From contig BSBK01002085.1 in the NCBI GenBank assembly GCA_027943335.1, positions 974,501 through 1,038,500 on the forward strand: a stretch of DNA of 64,000 nucleotides, written 5' to 3'. Positions 46,636 through 57,740 of this stretch are shown here, one piece after another; position 1 is the first letter of the stretch; each line of letters starts with the position of its first letter. The notes under the pieces were generated by a model. It was given only the letters and a program-made list of their open reading frames with translations, did not search any database and was not told the DNA's origin. The stretch is from Chamaecyparis obtusa. Lineage: Eukaryota > Streptophyta > Pinopsida > Cupressales > Cupressaceae. Made by a program: the position numbers and the translations under genes.

Positions 46636-47764
46636 GGGTATGTGCAGGATCATGGTATACCAAGCTATGGCCTTAAGTGGTGCAATGAAAAATCAGAAAA
46701 TCAGGGTTAGTCAACTTGACGTAAAAAATTGAACATCTTATCAACCTTATGTGAAAAATTTGTAAGAACAGAATCTATAGGAAATTAAATGTAGTTTCTA
46801 AACTACTAGCCCTTGTCTAAAAAAAAATTAATCTAATTATTCAAAATTTTAGATTTCAATGCAGTAGTACGAAAATTTCAGGAAAAAGATAAAAAATATG
46901 TGTATGTCTGACCACCTTAATCATGGTCAAATGATGATATATTTTCACAAGATTCTAGATATAAGTAGTAGACTCATGCTCGGATGTGACACATATTTTT
47001 GTGTAATTTTTTCCCGAATAAATAATTAATTATGAATTTTCTGCTACAACTTATTCAGAATAAAAAAAACTCTCATGTCTAACCACCTTAACTAATTCTA
47101 AACTTTACAAAATTGAAAACTATTTTTTTTTCTTATAGTAGGTGAAGCATAGAATGTGACGCATGTTTCGGATTTCAAAAAGGTTAAACCATTTGAAAGT
47201 TATAGTTGTTTTTCAATAAGTCTGTCAATTAGGACTTTAGAGATAACTCAATAAGAAAATAAGTAATAATTACTTACTAAATTCAAAATTTGATAGCAAT
47301 TATATTGATGGAAAGCTGATAATGTCTTTAAGAAACCCTTTTTGTTTCATCAATTTTGGGTGAAAAAAAGGTCGTCAGCTACATGGTCGAAGTCTGGAGA
47401 TCAGAGGAAATATGGTGAACACATCTTTTGGGTTGACCATCCACATTTGGCATTGCAAAGTCAAAACCCGAGGCAAATACCAAGCCTAATTGGATATCCA
47501 ATATAATTGGATATTCGATAATTTTGCATATCCGATAATATCAGATATGTGATATCTCCCACCCAATTTCAACATTTCAATTTCAATGCTTTTTTCAATT
47601 TTATGATTTTAGATTTTTAGGTTATATATTATAAATTTTATTTTTTTAATATTAATATTAAATGATAATAGCATTATTATAATATAATTATTTATATTAG
47701 TATTGTATTACATAAATTACAATTATATTATTATTATTTACTTCTCTATTGTATAATAGTAGGG

Positions 47765-47815
<51 letters not shown>

Positions 47816-48256
47816 AAAACCAAAATAGACAATTATAATCAATTTTAAAAAATAATAAAGAATATCATTTAAACCTTAGTTTTTATAAATAAAAAAACTA
47901 CAAATTTCAATTAAAAAACAAAAAAACTTTAAAAACTTTAAAAACTTAAAAATTTAACATGCCTTTCAATTTGGAGCAAATCGGATATCAGATTGTTTCT
48001 GATATGCGAAATCTTTTGGTTGTGGTCAACGTTTTCACAATGAAAATGTTGAATGCAGTCGCAGGCTACAAATATATTTTACTAGTGAAAATCGGATATC
48101 CGATTAGGCTTGTGCTTTGGCGTTTGGCTTGGCCAGGTGTACTGACACCCATGCCTACTAAAAAGTCAACAAACTTTTTAGTGCGCTTTTGGATGAGTGA
48201 AAAGTTTCTTTTTTCACATCGCCACTTTTTGGCATACCATGATCTTGCACATACCC
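46636..48256. mobile_element. Non-coding element with 28-bp terminal inverted repeats and TGAT target duplication
   Basis: The ends are inverted copies matching at 26 of 28 bases (GGGTATGTGCAGGATCATGG... on the left, 46636-46663; GGGTATGTGCAAGATCATGG... on the right, 48229-48256). The flanks share TGAT (46632-46635 and 48257-48260). Removing the element and one TGAT leaves the LINE-2 ORF1 frame open across the join, which supports these exact ends. No transposase is seen. Inside are a (GA)n run at 47770-47813 and palindromic GGATATCC motifs. The superfamily is unclear: the ends and the 4-bp duplication do not fit hAT, Mutator, CACTA or Harbinger. Confidence 0.75.
47770..47813 (+). repeat. (GA)n microsatellite
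   Basis: About 22 uninterrupted AG/GA dinucleotides. Confidence 0.97.
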
Positions 48257-48386
48257 TGATTTTAATAACTTATTACCATATTCTATGGAATTATTTTGGG
48301 ATCCTCTTCTTAGATTCAATCAATGGATGATAAGAGATGTTTAGTGGGCCTTTGAGGGTTCATCCTCTTTTTTCCACTATTAAGAC

Positions 48387-48837
48387 TGTAAAAATTTGCA
48401 AATAGCAAAGATTGAACCAAGGATCTAGAGGTTAAAGAAAAGCACAAGAGAGATGATATGAATGCAATGATTGATATTGAATTGATCCAATGAATTCACC
48501 CTTGATACATGATTACATAATAGGCTTCCTTATATAGGAAAGGCAATAAGAGAGAATGATAAGGAGCTGATAAGATATCTCCTATGCTAGGTGTAATCAC
48601 ATGTCCACCAAATGTGGATCATCCTCCATTATGCAATGAAGTATGTGCAATGGATTAAGATGATAATGTGATAAGAGCTCTAAAGGTGGATCTCACACCA
48701 AAAGTGGAATTTCTCCTACACCATGTGCTTAATTGAGGTACAAACTCCTAGGTTTCTCAATCACAAACTACTATGCAATGTATTATCCTTAGTAAGATTA
48801 AGTAAAGTGTAATTAGGAATATTTAATTACACCAACA
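48387..48837 (-). mobile_element. Solo LTR, same family as the LTR element at 59870
   Basis: A 451-bp LTR in reverse orientation: on the minus strand it starts TGTTGGTGTAATTAAAT and ends at 48387 with TTTTTACA. It is flanked by an exact duplication AAGAC (48382-48386 and 48838-48842). It matches the LTRs at 59870-60354 and 63849-64000, including the TTAATTACAC start, GTGTGAGATCCAC-like and GGATGATCCAC blocks. Confidence 0.92.
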
Positions 48838-49257
48838 AAGACAAAATCTTGGAAACCTCCTGAGAAAGGATGGATTAGGTTAGTTTTGACAGGGCCTCAA
48901 AAGGCAACCCAAGACCTTCAGGAGCGAGATATGTAGCAAGAGATGATACATGCAATATTCAGATGATGGGAGCCAAGAGATTACTAGCAGGAGCAAATAA
49001 TGAAGCTAAATGTTTTGTGGCAATAAGGATGGACAATACGAGATTACTCCTAGAAGGGGATTCACAAATTATAGTAAATGGAATTATCAAAGGGGAAGCA
49101 ATATTATGGCATCTAAATAAACACATTTGCAAGATCAAGACGTTTCTTGAAGCATTTGACGAATTCAGGGTTTCTCATGTATTACGAGAGGCAAATGAAG
49201 TTGCAAATAGGCTATCAAACTTGGGGGTATCTCTATCAGAGCAACAAGAGGAATAAT
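48838..49257 (+). pseudogene. LINE-type RNase H domain
   Basis: After KSWKPPEKGWIRLVL the expected Asp-Gly-(Ala/Ser) start is damaged; then come ARYVARDDTCNIQMMGAKRL, ANNEAKCFVAI (catalytic Glu in NNEA), LLLEGDSQIIVNGI (catalytic Asp in EGDSQ), HICKIKTFLEAFDEF and SHVLREANEVANRLSNLG (REAN-x-AD type with D replaced by N). This is the RVT_3 RNase H that ends many plant LINEs. The last 97 codons are open to a TAA near 49255. It would remove RNA from RNA/DNA hybrids. A second RNase H occurs at 59005 in LINE-2, so this copy belongs to another element. Confidence 0.8.
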
Positions 49258-50545
49258 TTTTGAAAGATTTAAAAGGTGTTCAAGTTGATTCCTTAGACCA
49301 TGTGATGAGACTCTTCCATTAGGGGTGGAGAAAGGCATAGTGGTAAGCAAGTAATGTTAATACATTTAATGAGCTTACTCTAGCCTCCAACTCTAAGTAT
49401 GAGCGTAATGTAAGACCAAAAGCATTAGGGAACAGGAAATATTAAATCTCGTGATAGATTTTACATGTCAGATTGTGGTTGGTGATGACATAATGGTGTA
49501 ATCATGTTGATGTGATCTAGATGATGAATGAGGTGAAAGTACAAGAATAATATGGAAGTTTCTAGGCCAAAAGTTCCTATTTCATTTGTTTTTGGGGAAG
49601 CCAGTCTGAAAGAGATATTGGTGGATAGTGAGAGGACACAGAGCAGAGACAATGGAGGCTAATTTCTCACTCAATTTTCCAAACCAACTTCCTATATTTA
49701 GAGGTGAAATCTATGTGAGGTGAATGAGAGGTGTCTTTAAGTTGGATGATGATCGACTCTGGGGGTGTGTGACAAATTGCTAGGGGAAGAGTATTTGAAA
49801 ACAGATCTTCAACTGAGGACAAATCTTGACATTTCCTCAATTTTTTTATCTGGGATTTGTATTTGGGAAGTAGGGAGGAGGCTCTTAAATCCATGCAACT
49901 ATGTGTGAGGTTGAAATGGGCGGGAGGGACAATCCCTAATGTGGGAAGGGCAAAGCCAGGAATTGGAATTTATGATAGGGGATGGCCTATGGAGGGTTGT
50001 GGAAGGGGTGTCAAAAGAATTTCAGTCATTCCTTGTGTGGAGCTCTTCGAAGACAAAAGAGAAGTAGATTGAGGATGCTCGAAAAGGATGGGAGGAGTTA
50101 TTGGTGTATATGCAAAATGTGGAGGAAGAAATGGAGTGTCTGGAGACAGAGAGGAAAAGGAAGGTGGAAACTACTCAGTGGAAATTGGTAGCCAAACTGA
50201 ATCCCAAAGGAGCTATGGAGGTTGGAGTGATGGAGACAAGGAAGAATAAAAAACACAAAGTGGATACCCACGGTGAAATCTTTATCTTGAGTGAGACAAG
50301 AGAGGAGATGATGAAAAAGTGCCAAGGGTGAGCAGCTTCCAGGTGGATTTATATTTTGTTTTTCTCCTCAATAGTTTATGGCTTATTTGGCCCAATTTTG
50401 ATAGTTGTGGGCTTGTTAATGTATACAAAATTGTAAAGTCTGTGAATGTAGTGTTGAATGCAAGATAGTTTTTGGGTGTAGACGGAATCGGTGTTGTCAA
50501 GAGGGTATAGATATTGTATTAGCTCGAGAGGCTCCATGTAAAGAA

Positions 50546-50590
<45 letters not shown>

Positions 50591-50690
50591 GTTGAAGATA
50601 GATCTATAAGAGAGTTGGAAGGTTTAATCAGCTAACGAAAGTGGCTCATTTTGTATCTTATTATTTTGAAAAATAAAAAATATAATCAAA
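49258..50690. other. Sequence of uncertain origin after the RNase H
   Basis: Mostly unrecognised. At 49652-49790 a weak resemblance to a Copia Gag start can be read (MEANFSLNFPNQLPIFRGE, then a TGA), but it is too short to claim. A (TA)n run lies at 50549-50587. Short frames at 49857-50331 have no family match. Confidence 0.35.
50549..50587 (+). repeat. (TA)n microsatellite
   Basis: About 19 uninterrupted TA dinucleotides. Confidence 0.95.
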
Positions 50691-50718
50691 TCACCAATAA
50701 TAATAATAAATAACTAGA

Positions 50719-51404
50719 TTAAGAGACTTTATCATTCAAATGCAAAATTTGTCATGAATATGGTCATTTACAATGAACATGGCCCAGAAATAAGTCATCC
50801 CCTTTGGCAACCTCTAGCCCTCCTCACTCTTCCCCTATAGAGGACAAGGGGAAGGCACCATTGTTTGAAGTACATGCTGATAAGGAAGGGTTTATTCTAT
50901 TAAAGACTCGCAATAAGGGTAGAGGACAAAGGATAACTTGGATGGATAGAGAGAATGATGGAACTTTTAATAGGTTTGATTTTTTGGCTGACTTGGTCCA
51001 AGAGGAGGGTATTCTAGTTGAATTATCCTCTGGTGCTAGTCACTAGGAGTAGAATTAGTGGAATACAAAGAGAATGAGTATTAGACCTCATCTACGATAG
51101 ATCGACATGATGAGAAGATGGTTATAGATTTGCCTCGTCAGGTTCTGGATGTTAAAGATTTTAGTAGGACTCGGGTCTCACCAAATGGTGCAGTTTTGAC
51201 AGTTTCAACTCCTCTAGCTAAGGTAGCCTTAGATTCTAGGAAGAGCAACAAAGATGCTCCTACTTCAGGCCTATAGCAAAAACCCCTTAAGAAGAGGTCT
51301 TTAGAGAAACCTTTAAAGAGTGGATGAAAGACAGATCGAGAGAAGGTCAAAGATCATTGGGGATACATTTGTTGAGTCAAGGTCTATAAAACTCATTAAT
51401 TCCC
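50719..51404 (+). pseudogene. LINE-2 ORF1 zinc knuckle and C-terminal tail
   Basis: The frame reads ETLSFKCKICHEYGHL at about 50731-50778, a C-x2-C-x4-H knuckle whose last Cys is lost to a TGA region. Next come a Ser/Pro-rich stretch and ADKEGFILLKTRNKGRGQR near 50875-50940. This Ser/Pro stretch followed by basic GRGQR is the usual end of ORF1 in this LINE type. Later codons contain many stops. Confidence 0.75.
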
Positions 51405-52270
51405 ACTTCACCCAACCCCACAAAATATTGTTTTATCATGGAATACACAAGGGGTTTGAATAAAACCCCTAGCCAAAAGGTTGTTTGGGATTTGATTGCT
51501 TCTCATTTTCCTAATATTGTCTTTATTTAGGAAACTAAGTTAATAGTTGAAGGTATGGTAAAAAGAGCTTCAAACATTTGGTCTCGAGGTGCATGTGAAT
51601 GTATTGGTGCTCATGGCAATTCAAGTGGAGTGACTCTATTTTTTGGATCCTAGAAGGGTTCTCCCTCGATAGTGGATTTCAAGTCAGTCCTCCCTTTCCA
51701 TGGTTGTCACTAGTTTGGAATCAAGTGAAACTTGTCTTTTCACTAATATTTATGGTCCCACTGATATTTTTAGTAAATCATAGCTTTGGGTTCATATCAA
51801 ACTTGTTCATTCTCTAGTACCTTTTCTTCATTGGGTTATAGCTAGAGACTCCAATGTAATTTGTAACTTTGTCAGAAAAAAGGGGGTGTGGGTAGACTTG
51901 ACCCTTTTGCCAACCTTTTTAATGATAATATAGAGTTATTAAATGTTATTGATATGAAGCCAAATAATAGTATTTACACTTGGAATAATAAGAGAAGGGG
52001 AATAGAAGCAATTTTTGAGAGACTGGATAGATTTCTTGTCTCTTGCTTCTGGTTGAGTGATAGGTGGAACACTTGTTTGAAGATATTGGATTGGAGAGGG
52101 TTTGATCACTGGTTGATTAAAATCTCCATGTTGCCTCCTAAACTCTCAAAGAATCCCTCCTTTAAATTTTAGCTTATGTGGTTGCACAATCTTTCTCTCC
52201 AGGATTTAATGAAGGACTAGTGGTATGAAGGGAAGCCTTCTTTCACTACAATTATGTATACTTTTGTGTG
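51405..52270 (+). pseudogene. LINE-2 ORF2 endonuclease
   Basis: The opening block NIVLSWNTQG (51424 on) matches the NxxSWNxRG start of LINE endonucleases. Then follow VVWDLIASHFPNIVFI and ETKL with the catalytic Glu, RLDPFANLFNDNIELLNVIDMKPNNSIYTWNNKR (51890-52000), LDRFLVS and GFDHWLI, the altered Asp-His motif (SDH changed to FDH). Several stops and shifts break it. The solo LTR at 52271 interrupts the linker before reverse transcriptase. Confidence 0.8.
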
Positions 52271-54100
52271 TGTCATGTCCCCTTCCTTAGCTTAGCCACT
52301 TGGGTGCACAATTAGCCTATTATTCATCCCGATAGGCTAATTTATTCTTTTAAGGGATGTTGGTGGTCGCATTGGTAGCTTTACACTATAGTTGTGGAGT
52401 GGTTTGTTTTAATTGAAGAAGTATTGAAATGAAGTGACTAAGTCCTTTTTAATGCTCTAATACTAAATATTTAAATTGTAACTTCACTTTTAAATGGGGC
52501 CACTTATGTTAACATTGCTCATCAAATGGAAGTGCTACTTATATTTATCCTAAGTGTTGTTGGTATATTTTCCAAAAGTTCAAATTTATTTACTTACCTT
52601 ATGTCCCCGTGCGACTCTTGAATACAATTTGTGCTTAAATTTAACCAGCTAGAGTGTTCCCATGTCATTTTTTAATTACGAGAAAACGATAATTTAGAAT
52701 CTATCCCTACTTTTGTGGAGCAGCCACTGCTTAACATTTTAAAATAAGCTTTGAAAAAAAAGAGTGGCTGAAATAAGCAGCAGCTGAGAAAAATCACATA
52801 TGACTCCACAAAATATTTTCTCTCTTTTTTATCCTCTCCTATTTTTTCTCAAAACATCTATCTACTTCGATGTCTGGTAAGAAATAAACAACAAAAATCA
52901 GTAATCATGGAACCACCAATTCCAAAAATGACTGCTAGAAATGTTGAGCAACGGCTGCAGCGACATAGGACCTGCCCTTAATAGCAAGCGTATGAGTATA
53001 CCGCGGTTGAACGGTTACATAGCTCTGTCATTCACGCCACCTGTATCGGAGAGATCATTGTGTAACGTCCCACCATCTACGCAGAAGTTTTGAAGAGGCA
53101 TTCTGAACATTTTTGCTAAGGTAAACACTTCTAGTCTTCGTGACTGTTACTGAAGGACGAAACCCCTTCATTCCGTATGTGATTCAGAAGCAAAACTAAT
53201 CATATATTCTGAAAGGTTCAGCTTTAGGCTTGGTGTTGAGATCAATCTTGTTTGGTTGCAGAAAATGGAGAGATTCGATGACTTCCAGGTATTCTGAGAA
53301 GTCGCAGGGCGGTGTTTCATCAGATAAGAAGTTGCTGAGTACCTTGAACGCAGAATATCGCACCTGGAATGATCTACGGTTAATGTTACTGGCTGTGATT
53401 GAGTAAAGTTTTATCACATTCAAACTGTGGTTAAACTGTAAGTAAGGAAGCATCAATACTGGAACGTCATAGTTGTTGTCATCAGTAGGTGTCGTGTGGG
53501 AATTCTGGACAGTCGGGTCTGAGATAAAATTGTCTTCTTACAATCGTATCCACATTTGGGAAGAAGAAATACTCCATTGATCCTGGTGTCGATACTGCAG
53601 GAAGAAGTGGGTGAAGTTGTTGGTATCGTAATCTTATCCTACTCCAAAGTGGTCGCAGGAAATCCATAGTTGAGTTATTACATTCAGTGTCAAACTTCGT
53701 ATCAACTCCAAATCAGCATATCGGAGAATTGAATGCAGACCAGGCTCCAATCATTATATAATTTGTTTTCAGTTACTAATGTTATTGGGTCTGAGTCTGA
53801 ATAGACGTCTTTGGAAATTGTGGATTTGTAAATTACTTCTGAAATCCTATTGCGTGTGTATTTGGTGATTGAATGATTTCTGTAGTCCATTGATGACATG
53901 AAATATTAGTGGGTTGTTCTTTTGAATTCAAATGCTTAATACTGAGACTGCAGTTTAGGACATTGTTTATGTCATTTTGAAAAATTGCTGTCAATCATTG
54001 AAACAAATTCAAATTCAAAACCATCGCTTCTACCTGGCGACTGTCAGTTGTTAGTTTTGGTGAAAAAAATTGTTGTCAAAACCTTGCTTTGGATATTACA
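52271..54100. mobile_element. 1.83-kb solo LTR in LINE-2
   Basis: It begins TGTCATGTCCCC and ends GGATATTACA, and is flanked by an exact 5-bp duplication GTGTG (52266-52270 and 54101-54105). The LINE-2 frame stays open across the join when it is removed. No coding region is convincing, so it is a solo LTR or LTR-like remnant. Its start resembles the solo LTR at 29622 (both have TTAGCCA shortly after TGTNATGTCCCC), suggesting related families. Confidence 0.85.
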
Positions 54101-54105
54101 GTGTG

Positions 54106-54985
54106 TATGTTGCAATATGTAAAGTACAAGGTTAAGAGATGGAATAGATAGTGTTTTGGAAACCTACACTTCAACAAAATGGCAATGCAAGCTCAACTTG
54201 ATTGTATCACTTATGTAATCAGTGATCGGGGATTTACCTTGACCTCAGTAGGGAAGAGTTTGTGGTGGTTAAGGAGCTAGAGGAATGGGAGCTCCGTGAG
54301 AAGATCTTGTGAGAAAAAAAGCCTAGAATTGATTGGTTACAAAAATGGGATAGGAATAATTTTTTTTTCATAATTCTATCAAATCTCTAAGAATGATAAT
54401 CTCATTAATTCTCTTGTTTCTTCAGAAGGATCTCAACTTTCCTCATTTGGTGAAATCTCCTAAGAAGCTTTTCAATACTTCACTCTCTTATTTATGGATG
54501 ACTCTCATCTTGCTATGGAAGATGCGTCCTCTATTATTGATTGCATTCCCTTGCTGGTTTCCAACGAAATGAATATGGCTCTTACTTGTCCTAACTTGCT
54601 GCAAGAAGTGGAATAGGTTATTTTTCATATGAAAAAAGGTAAAGCCCGAGGCCCTGATGGTTTTTTGGTTGAATTTTTTCAAGGAATTTGAGAAATTATT
54701 AAGCTTGACCTTTTGGAAGTGGTTCAAGAGTCATACATAAATAAGTAGATGTTGAGAGCTTTGAATGTTACTTTTATAGCTTTGATTCCTTAAAAACAAT
54801 GTGAATAGATTAGATCAGTTTAGACCCTTTGCACTTTGTAATGTGGTTTACAAGATTATAACTAAACCAATTGTTGAAAGACTCAAGATGTGCCTCAACT
54901 ATTTGATTTCTAATGAGTAGGATGGTTTTTTTATGGGTGGACAAATTCTTCATGGATTGTTGATTGCTACATAAACCATTCATTA
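54106..54985 (+). pseudogene. LINE-2 ORF2 linker and reverse transcriptase, first part
   Basis: The linker shows KYKVKRWNR, CFGNLHFNKMAMQAQLDCI and SLVSSEGSQLSSFGEIS. Reverse transcriptase starts with FHMKKGKARGPDGFLVEFFQ (KGKAPGPDG type, about 54625-54685), then ALNVTFIALIP and, after a shift, LCNVVYKIITKPI-like sequence and DGFFMGGQILHG. The frame is interrupted at 54986 by an insert and resumes at 56939. The catalytic Asp blocks are on the far side. Confidence 0.8.
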
Positions 54986-56938
54986 TGTTGGTGTTTTCTC
55001 TTGCTACCGTTGATTCTAAAAGAGAATATGGGACATAGACTTAGGGATCTTCATCTAACAAACAAACTCAACATCATCTACAAATTGAGGACAAGAAAAC
55101 CCAACATTAACAAGGCATTCAAGCTTTCTTCCCTTAGAGCTCCACATAACCCTAGTGGATGTACCTACTTCTAAGTTTGCACAGATAATAAACTCATACT
55201 AATTGACATACTACAGACTAGCAAATGTGGATAGTTCTTGGACTTAAAAATCATGGGTGCTTAACATATTACCACCTTCATGTACAATCCCATAGTCACT
55301 TTATATCTCATTGAGAACCAAAATTACACTACTCCTACTTCTAATGACATAAAAGTAAAATGATTTGAATTTGAAATTATTTTTGAAAAATCTTCAAGAC
55401 CACCTAAACCAGTGCCTCTATCATGGGTTACAGAGTCAAATATACATCAATAATAGAAGCCATATGAACAATGATCTAAGCCAACAAGCTTTTCAATATG
55501 TTGTTACCTTGCACCAAAAAACTTACTTATATCATCACAATGGTCTACCTATGAAATCCAACTTAGTATTTGAACTTACTAATACTTGTTCTCATAATTT
55601 AACTCTTCCCTTATGGATTATGACAGGCGCCTTTTCTCAACATGAGTCTATCGCACTATTCAATCATTTTAATATCCTTGTAGCTACGCATCACTCTTTT
55701 AATATCCCTCTAGCTACCGTCACATTATACTCCTGCACCTTGTCCCAATATTCCTCCTATAATTGCACCCTAACAAATTTGGCAATGTTCCAGAAGTTGT
55801 CCATTTTTTTTTTGCAATAGCCATCTTCGCTAACTTATGGATAACCAATTCTTTTGAAGGACAACCCTTTTATAACCTTCACATCTTATCAGAAACTCTT
55901 GCGATAACAAACGACGGTAGCCTCTTATCACCAAACTACAAGAAATTCATGTATGGAAGTAACCCTACAAAAATCACTTACACTTTCCTACCAATACAAA
56001 GATTTTATGAACTCCATATCTTTGATAAAGCTATCTGAAACCTTACACCTATCACATCAAGCCCCATTTATCTCTTATCTGCCAAGTTGTTTCTTTTATT
56101 CTACCCATGCTGACCATTTGAAATAGAACAACAATTGACCAATGTTATTCCTTCAAGTTCGTATCTGTCAAGGGTTGGCACTTCGCAAGCTCGGAGCCTA
56201 AAGCACTTTGTTTTACTAAGCACTGAGATCATGTGACAACATCCCTTACCAACCTTTATGACTCCACTTGAAACATCACAATTGTTTGCCATTTATCCCT
56301 TTACTTGCTATGAGGATGCAATCATTATCAAATTTTTCTCATCACGGTCTAAGTCGCAAGCTCACAGTCACACGATAAGCTTTTCACTAACTGTCGTGAC
56401 TGTGTGACACACTTTATCTTCACTATCTTTTTCACACCATGTGGCATCTTATCGCATGCTCGCATCAATAATCACCAACTAGCAAGAAACCTCATGAGGT
56501 TGCGATAATATCATAACATAACCATCATGTTAGCCTAATACAGCCACTTGTCATGTCCTTGCACACTCACAACCCAAACATTTTCTTCCACATAACCACT
56601 ACGACGATGTGACTTAATTAAATTTTATAGTTCACTCACAGCCTCACGACCGCTAGCTTCCTAGTCCTATAATTGCAACAGGTTTGCGACCATACAAATC
56701 TAACCACTCACAACCTCTAATGATTAAATCAAATAATACTAGCGATGTTGCGACTAACACAAAATGGAAACCGACACTTGACTCATTTGACTAGCGAACA
56801 TGGACGAATAACAGTGAGACATGTAAGATTTGCAAAACAAAGGCAAAACCAACATGGGAAACCTAGTCAAATCAAATTTTAAAATTTACAACACAAGATC
56901 AGATTGAATGCTTAAAAAATTTTATGGGTCCTAAAACA
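54986..56938. mobile_element. Unclassified 1.95-kb insert in LINE-2 reverse transcriptase
   Basis: It separates two halves of one reverse transcriptase domain. The ends read TGTTGGTG...TAAAACA, so TG...CA as in an LTR, but the flanks (CATTA and CTATA) agree at only 3 of 5 bases. No second copy of either end is seen inside. Two overlapping open frames lie at 55365-55820 and 55763-56038, on the plus strand. Confidence 0.55.
55365..56038 (+). pseudogene. Unrecognised open frames inside the 1.95-kb insert
   Basis: A 151-codon frame (55365-55820) and a 91-codon frame (55763-56038) overlap; together they may be one frameshifted coding region of about 220 residues. Visible strings are LTLPLWIMTGAFSQHE, FNHFNILVATHH, then ITNSFEGQPFYNLHILSE and NPTKITYTFLPIQRF. 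I do not recognise any family or catalytic motif. Overlap in the same orientation and the absence of low complexity make it more interesting than a chance frame, but it could still be chance in AT-rich DNA. Confidence 0.25.
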
Positions 56939-57740
56939 CTATATGGTGACTTCCAAAGAAAAGGCAATGTTTATCAAATCGGACATGGAAAAATCTTATG
57001 ATAGAGTTAAGTGGTCCTTCTTATAGAAAATAATTTTGCCTTTTGCATATTATGGGGAATGGGTTGATTAGGTCATATATTTTGTCTCTTCCACCTTATT
57101 TTTAGTTTTGATTACTGGAAAACCTTATTAGTTGTTTAAGGATCATAGGGGTCTTCGGCTAGGGGATCATCTTTCCCTTTATTTGTTCATCATCATGGTC
57201 AAGGAGCTTGGTAGATTGATCAAAGACAAGGTTAGGCAAGTTGTGATTTAGGGTTGAAATTGAGGCAATAATATGCCTCCTCTCATCTCTAGTTTGTTGA
57301 TGACACTACTCTAATGGGAAAAGCAAATCAATGAAGCTTTAATATCAAGAGAATGTTGGACACTTATTTGGTTAACTTGGGGAAAAATATTAATGAGGCA
57401 AAGTCTTCTATTTTTTTCTTCGATACTCCTTAGGGTATTCAAAACAAGATTGATCAAATTCTTTGATTTCAAATTGGTTACCTTCCTTTGGTTTATCTTG
57501 GGACTCCCCTTGGTACGTGATATCAAATTAAATATTTTTGGCAAGAGATTTTCGATAAGTTTTGCAACAGAGTTAGTCGCAAGACATGTAGGTGCTTTCA
57601 TCTATTGACAAGTTGACTCTTTTGAAATTAGTCGTGCAAGCTCTCCCTATTTATAGATTTATTTTTTCAGGTTGCCCCTTCCATCTTTGTAAAGGAGTTT
57701 GATTCTCTCTCATCAATTTCTATGGCCAAGGAATTTTCTT
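56939..57740 (+). pseudogene. LINE-2 reverse transcriptase, second part
   Basis: The frame gives MFIKSDMEKSYDRVKW near 56970-57010 (catalytic block, first Asp), GLRLGDHLSLYLFIIMVKEL (GLRQGDPLSPYLF type) and a damaged second catalytic box near 57290 that reads LLMTLL in one frame and FVDDT-like in the next. EAKSSIFFFDTP and LPLVYLGTPL follow in the shifted frame. Many TAG/TAA codons are present. This continues directly from the segment ending at 54985. Confidence 0.82.

Larger units (their letters stand above)
48325..50716 (+). mobile_element. Probable 5'-truncated LINE insertion inside LINE-2
   Basis: LINE-2 ORF1 breaks off after about 48324 and its zinc-knuckle part resumes at about 50719. 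The interval holds a LINE-type RNase H (48838-49257) and ends with an A-rich AATAATAATAATAAATAA tail, as expected for a LINE inserted by target-primed reverse transcription. Possible duplication traces (TAGATT at both ends) are weak. The 49258-50690 part is long for a LINE 3' untranslated region and may contain further insertions. Confidence 0.45.

Noticed and set aside
49652..49790. Copia Gag start-like peptide
   Set aside because: The resemblance covers about 20 residues before a stop; too short to call without a similarity search.
52271..54100. Minus-strand frames at 53196-53899 as host exons
   Set aside because: All lie inside a sequence bounded by an exact GTGTG duplication and LTR-like ends; no splice-consistent model or known domain.
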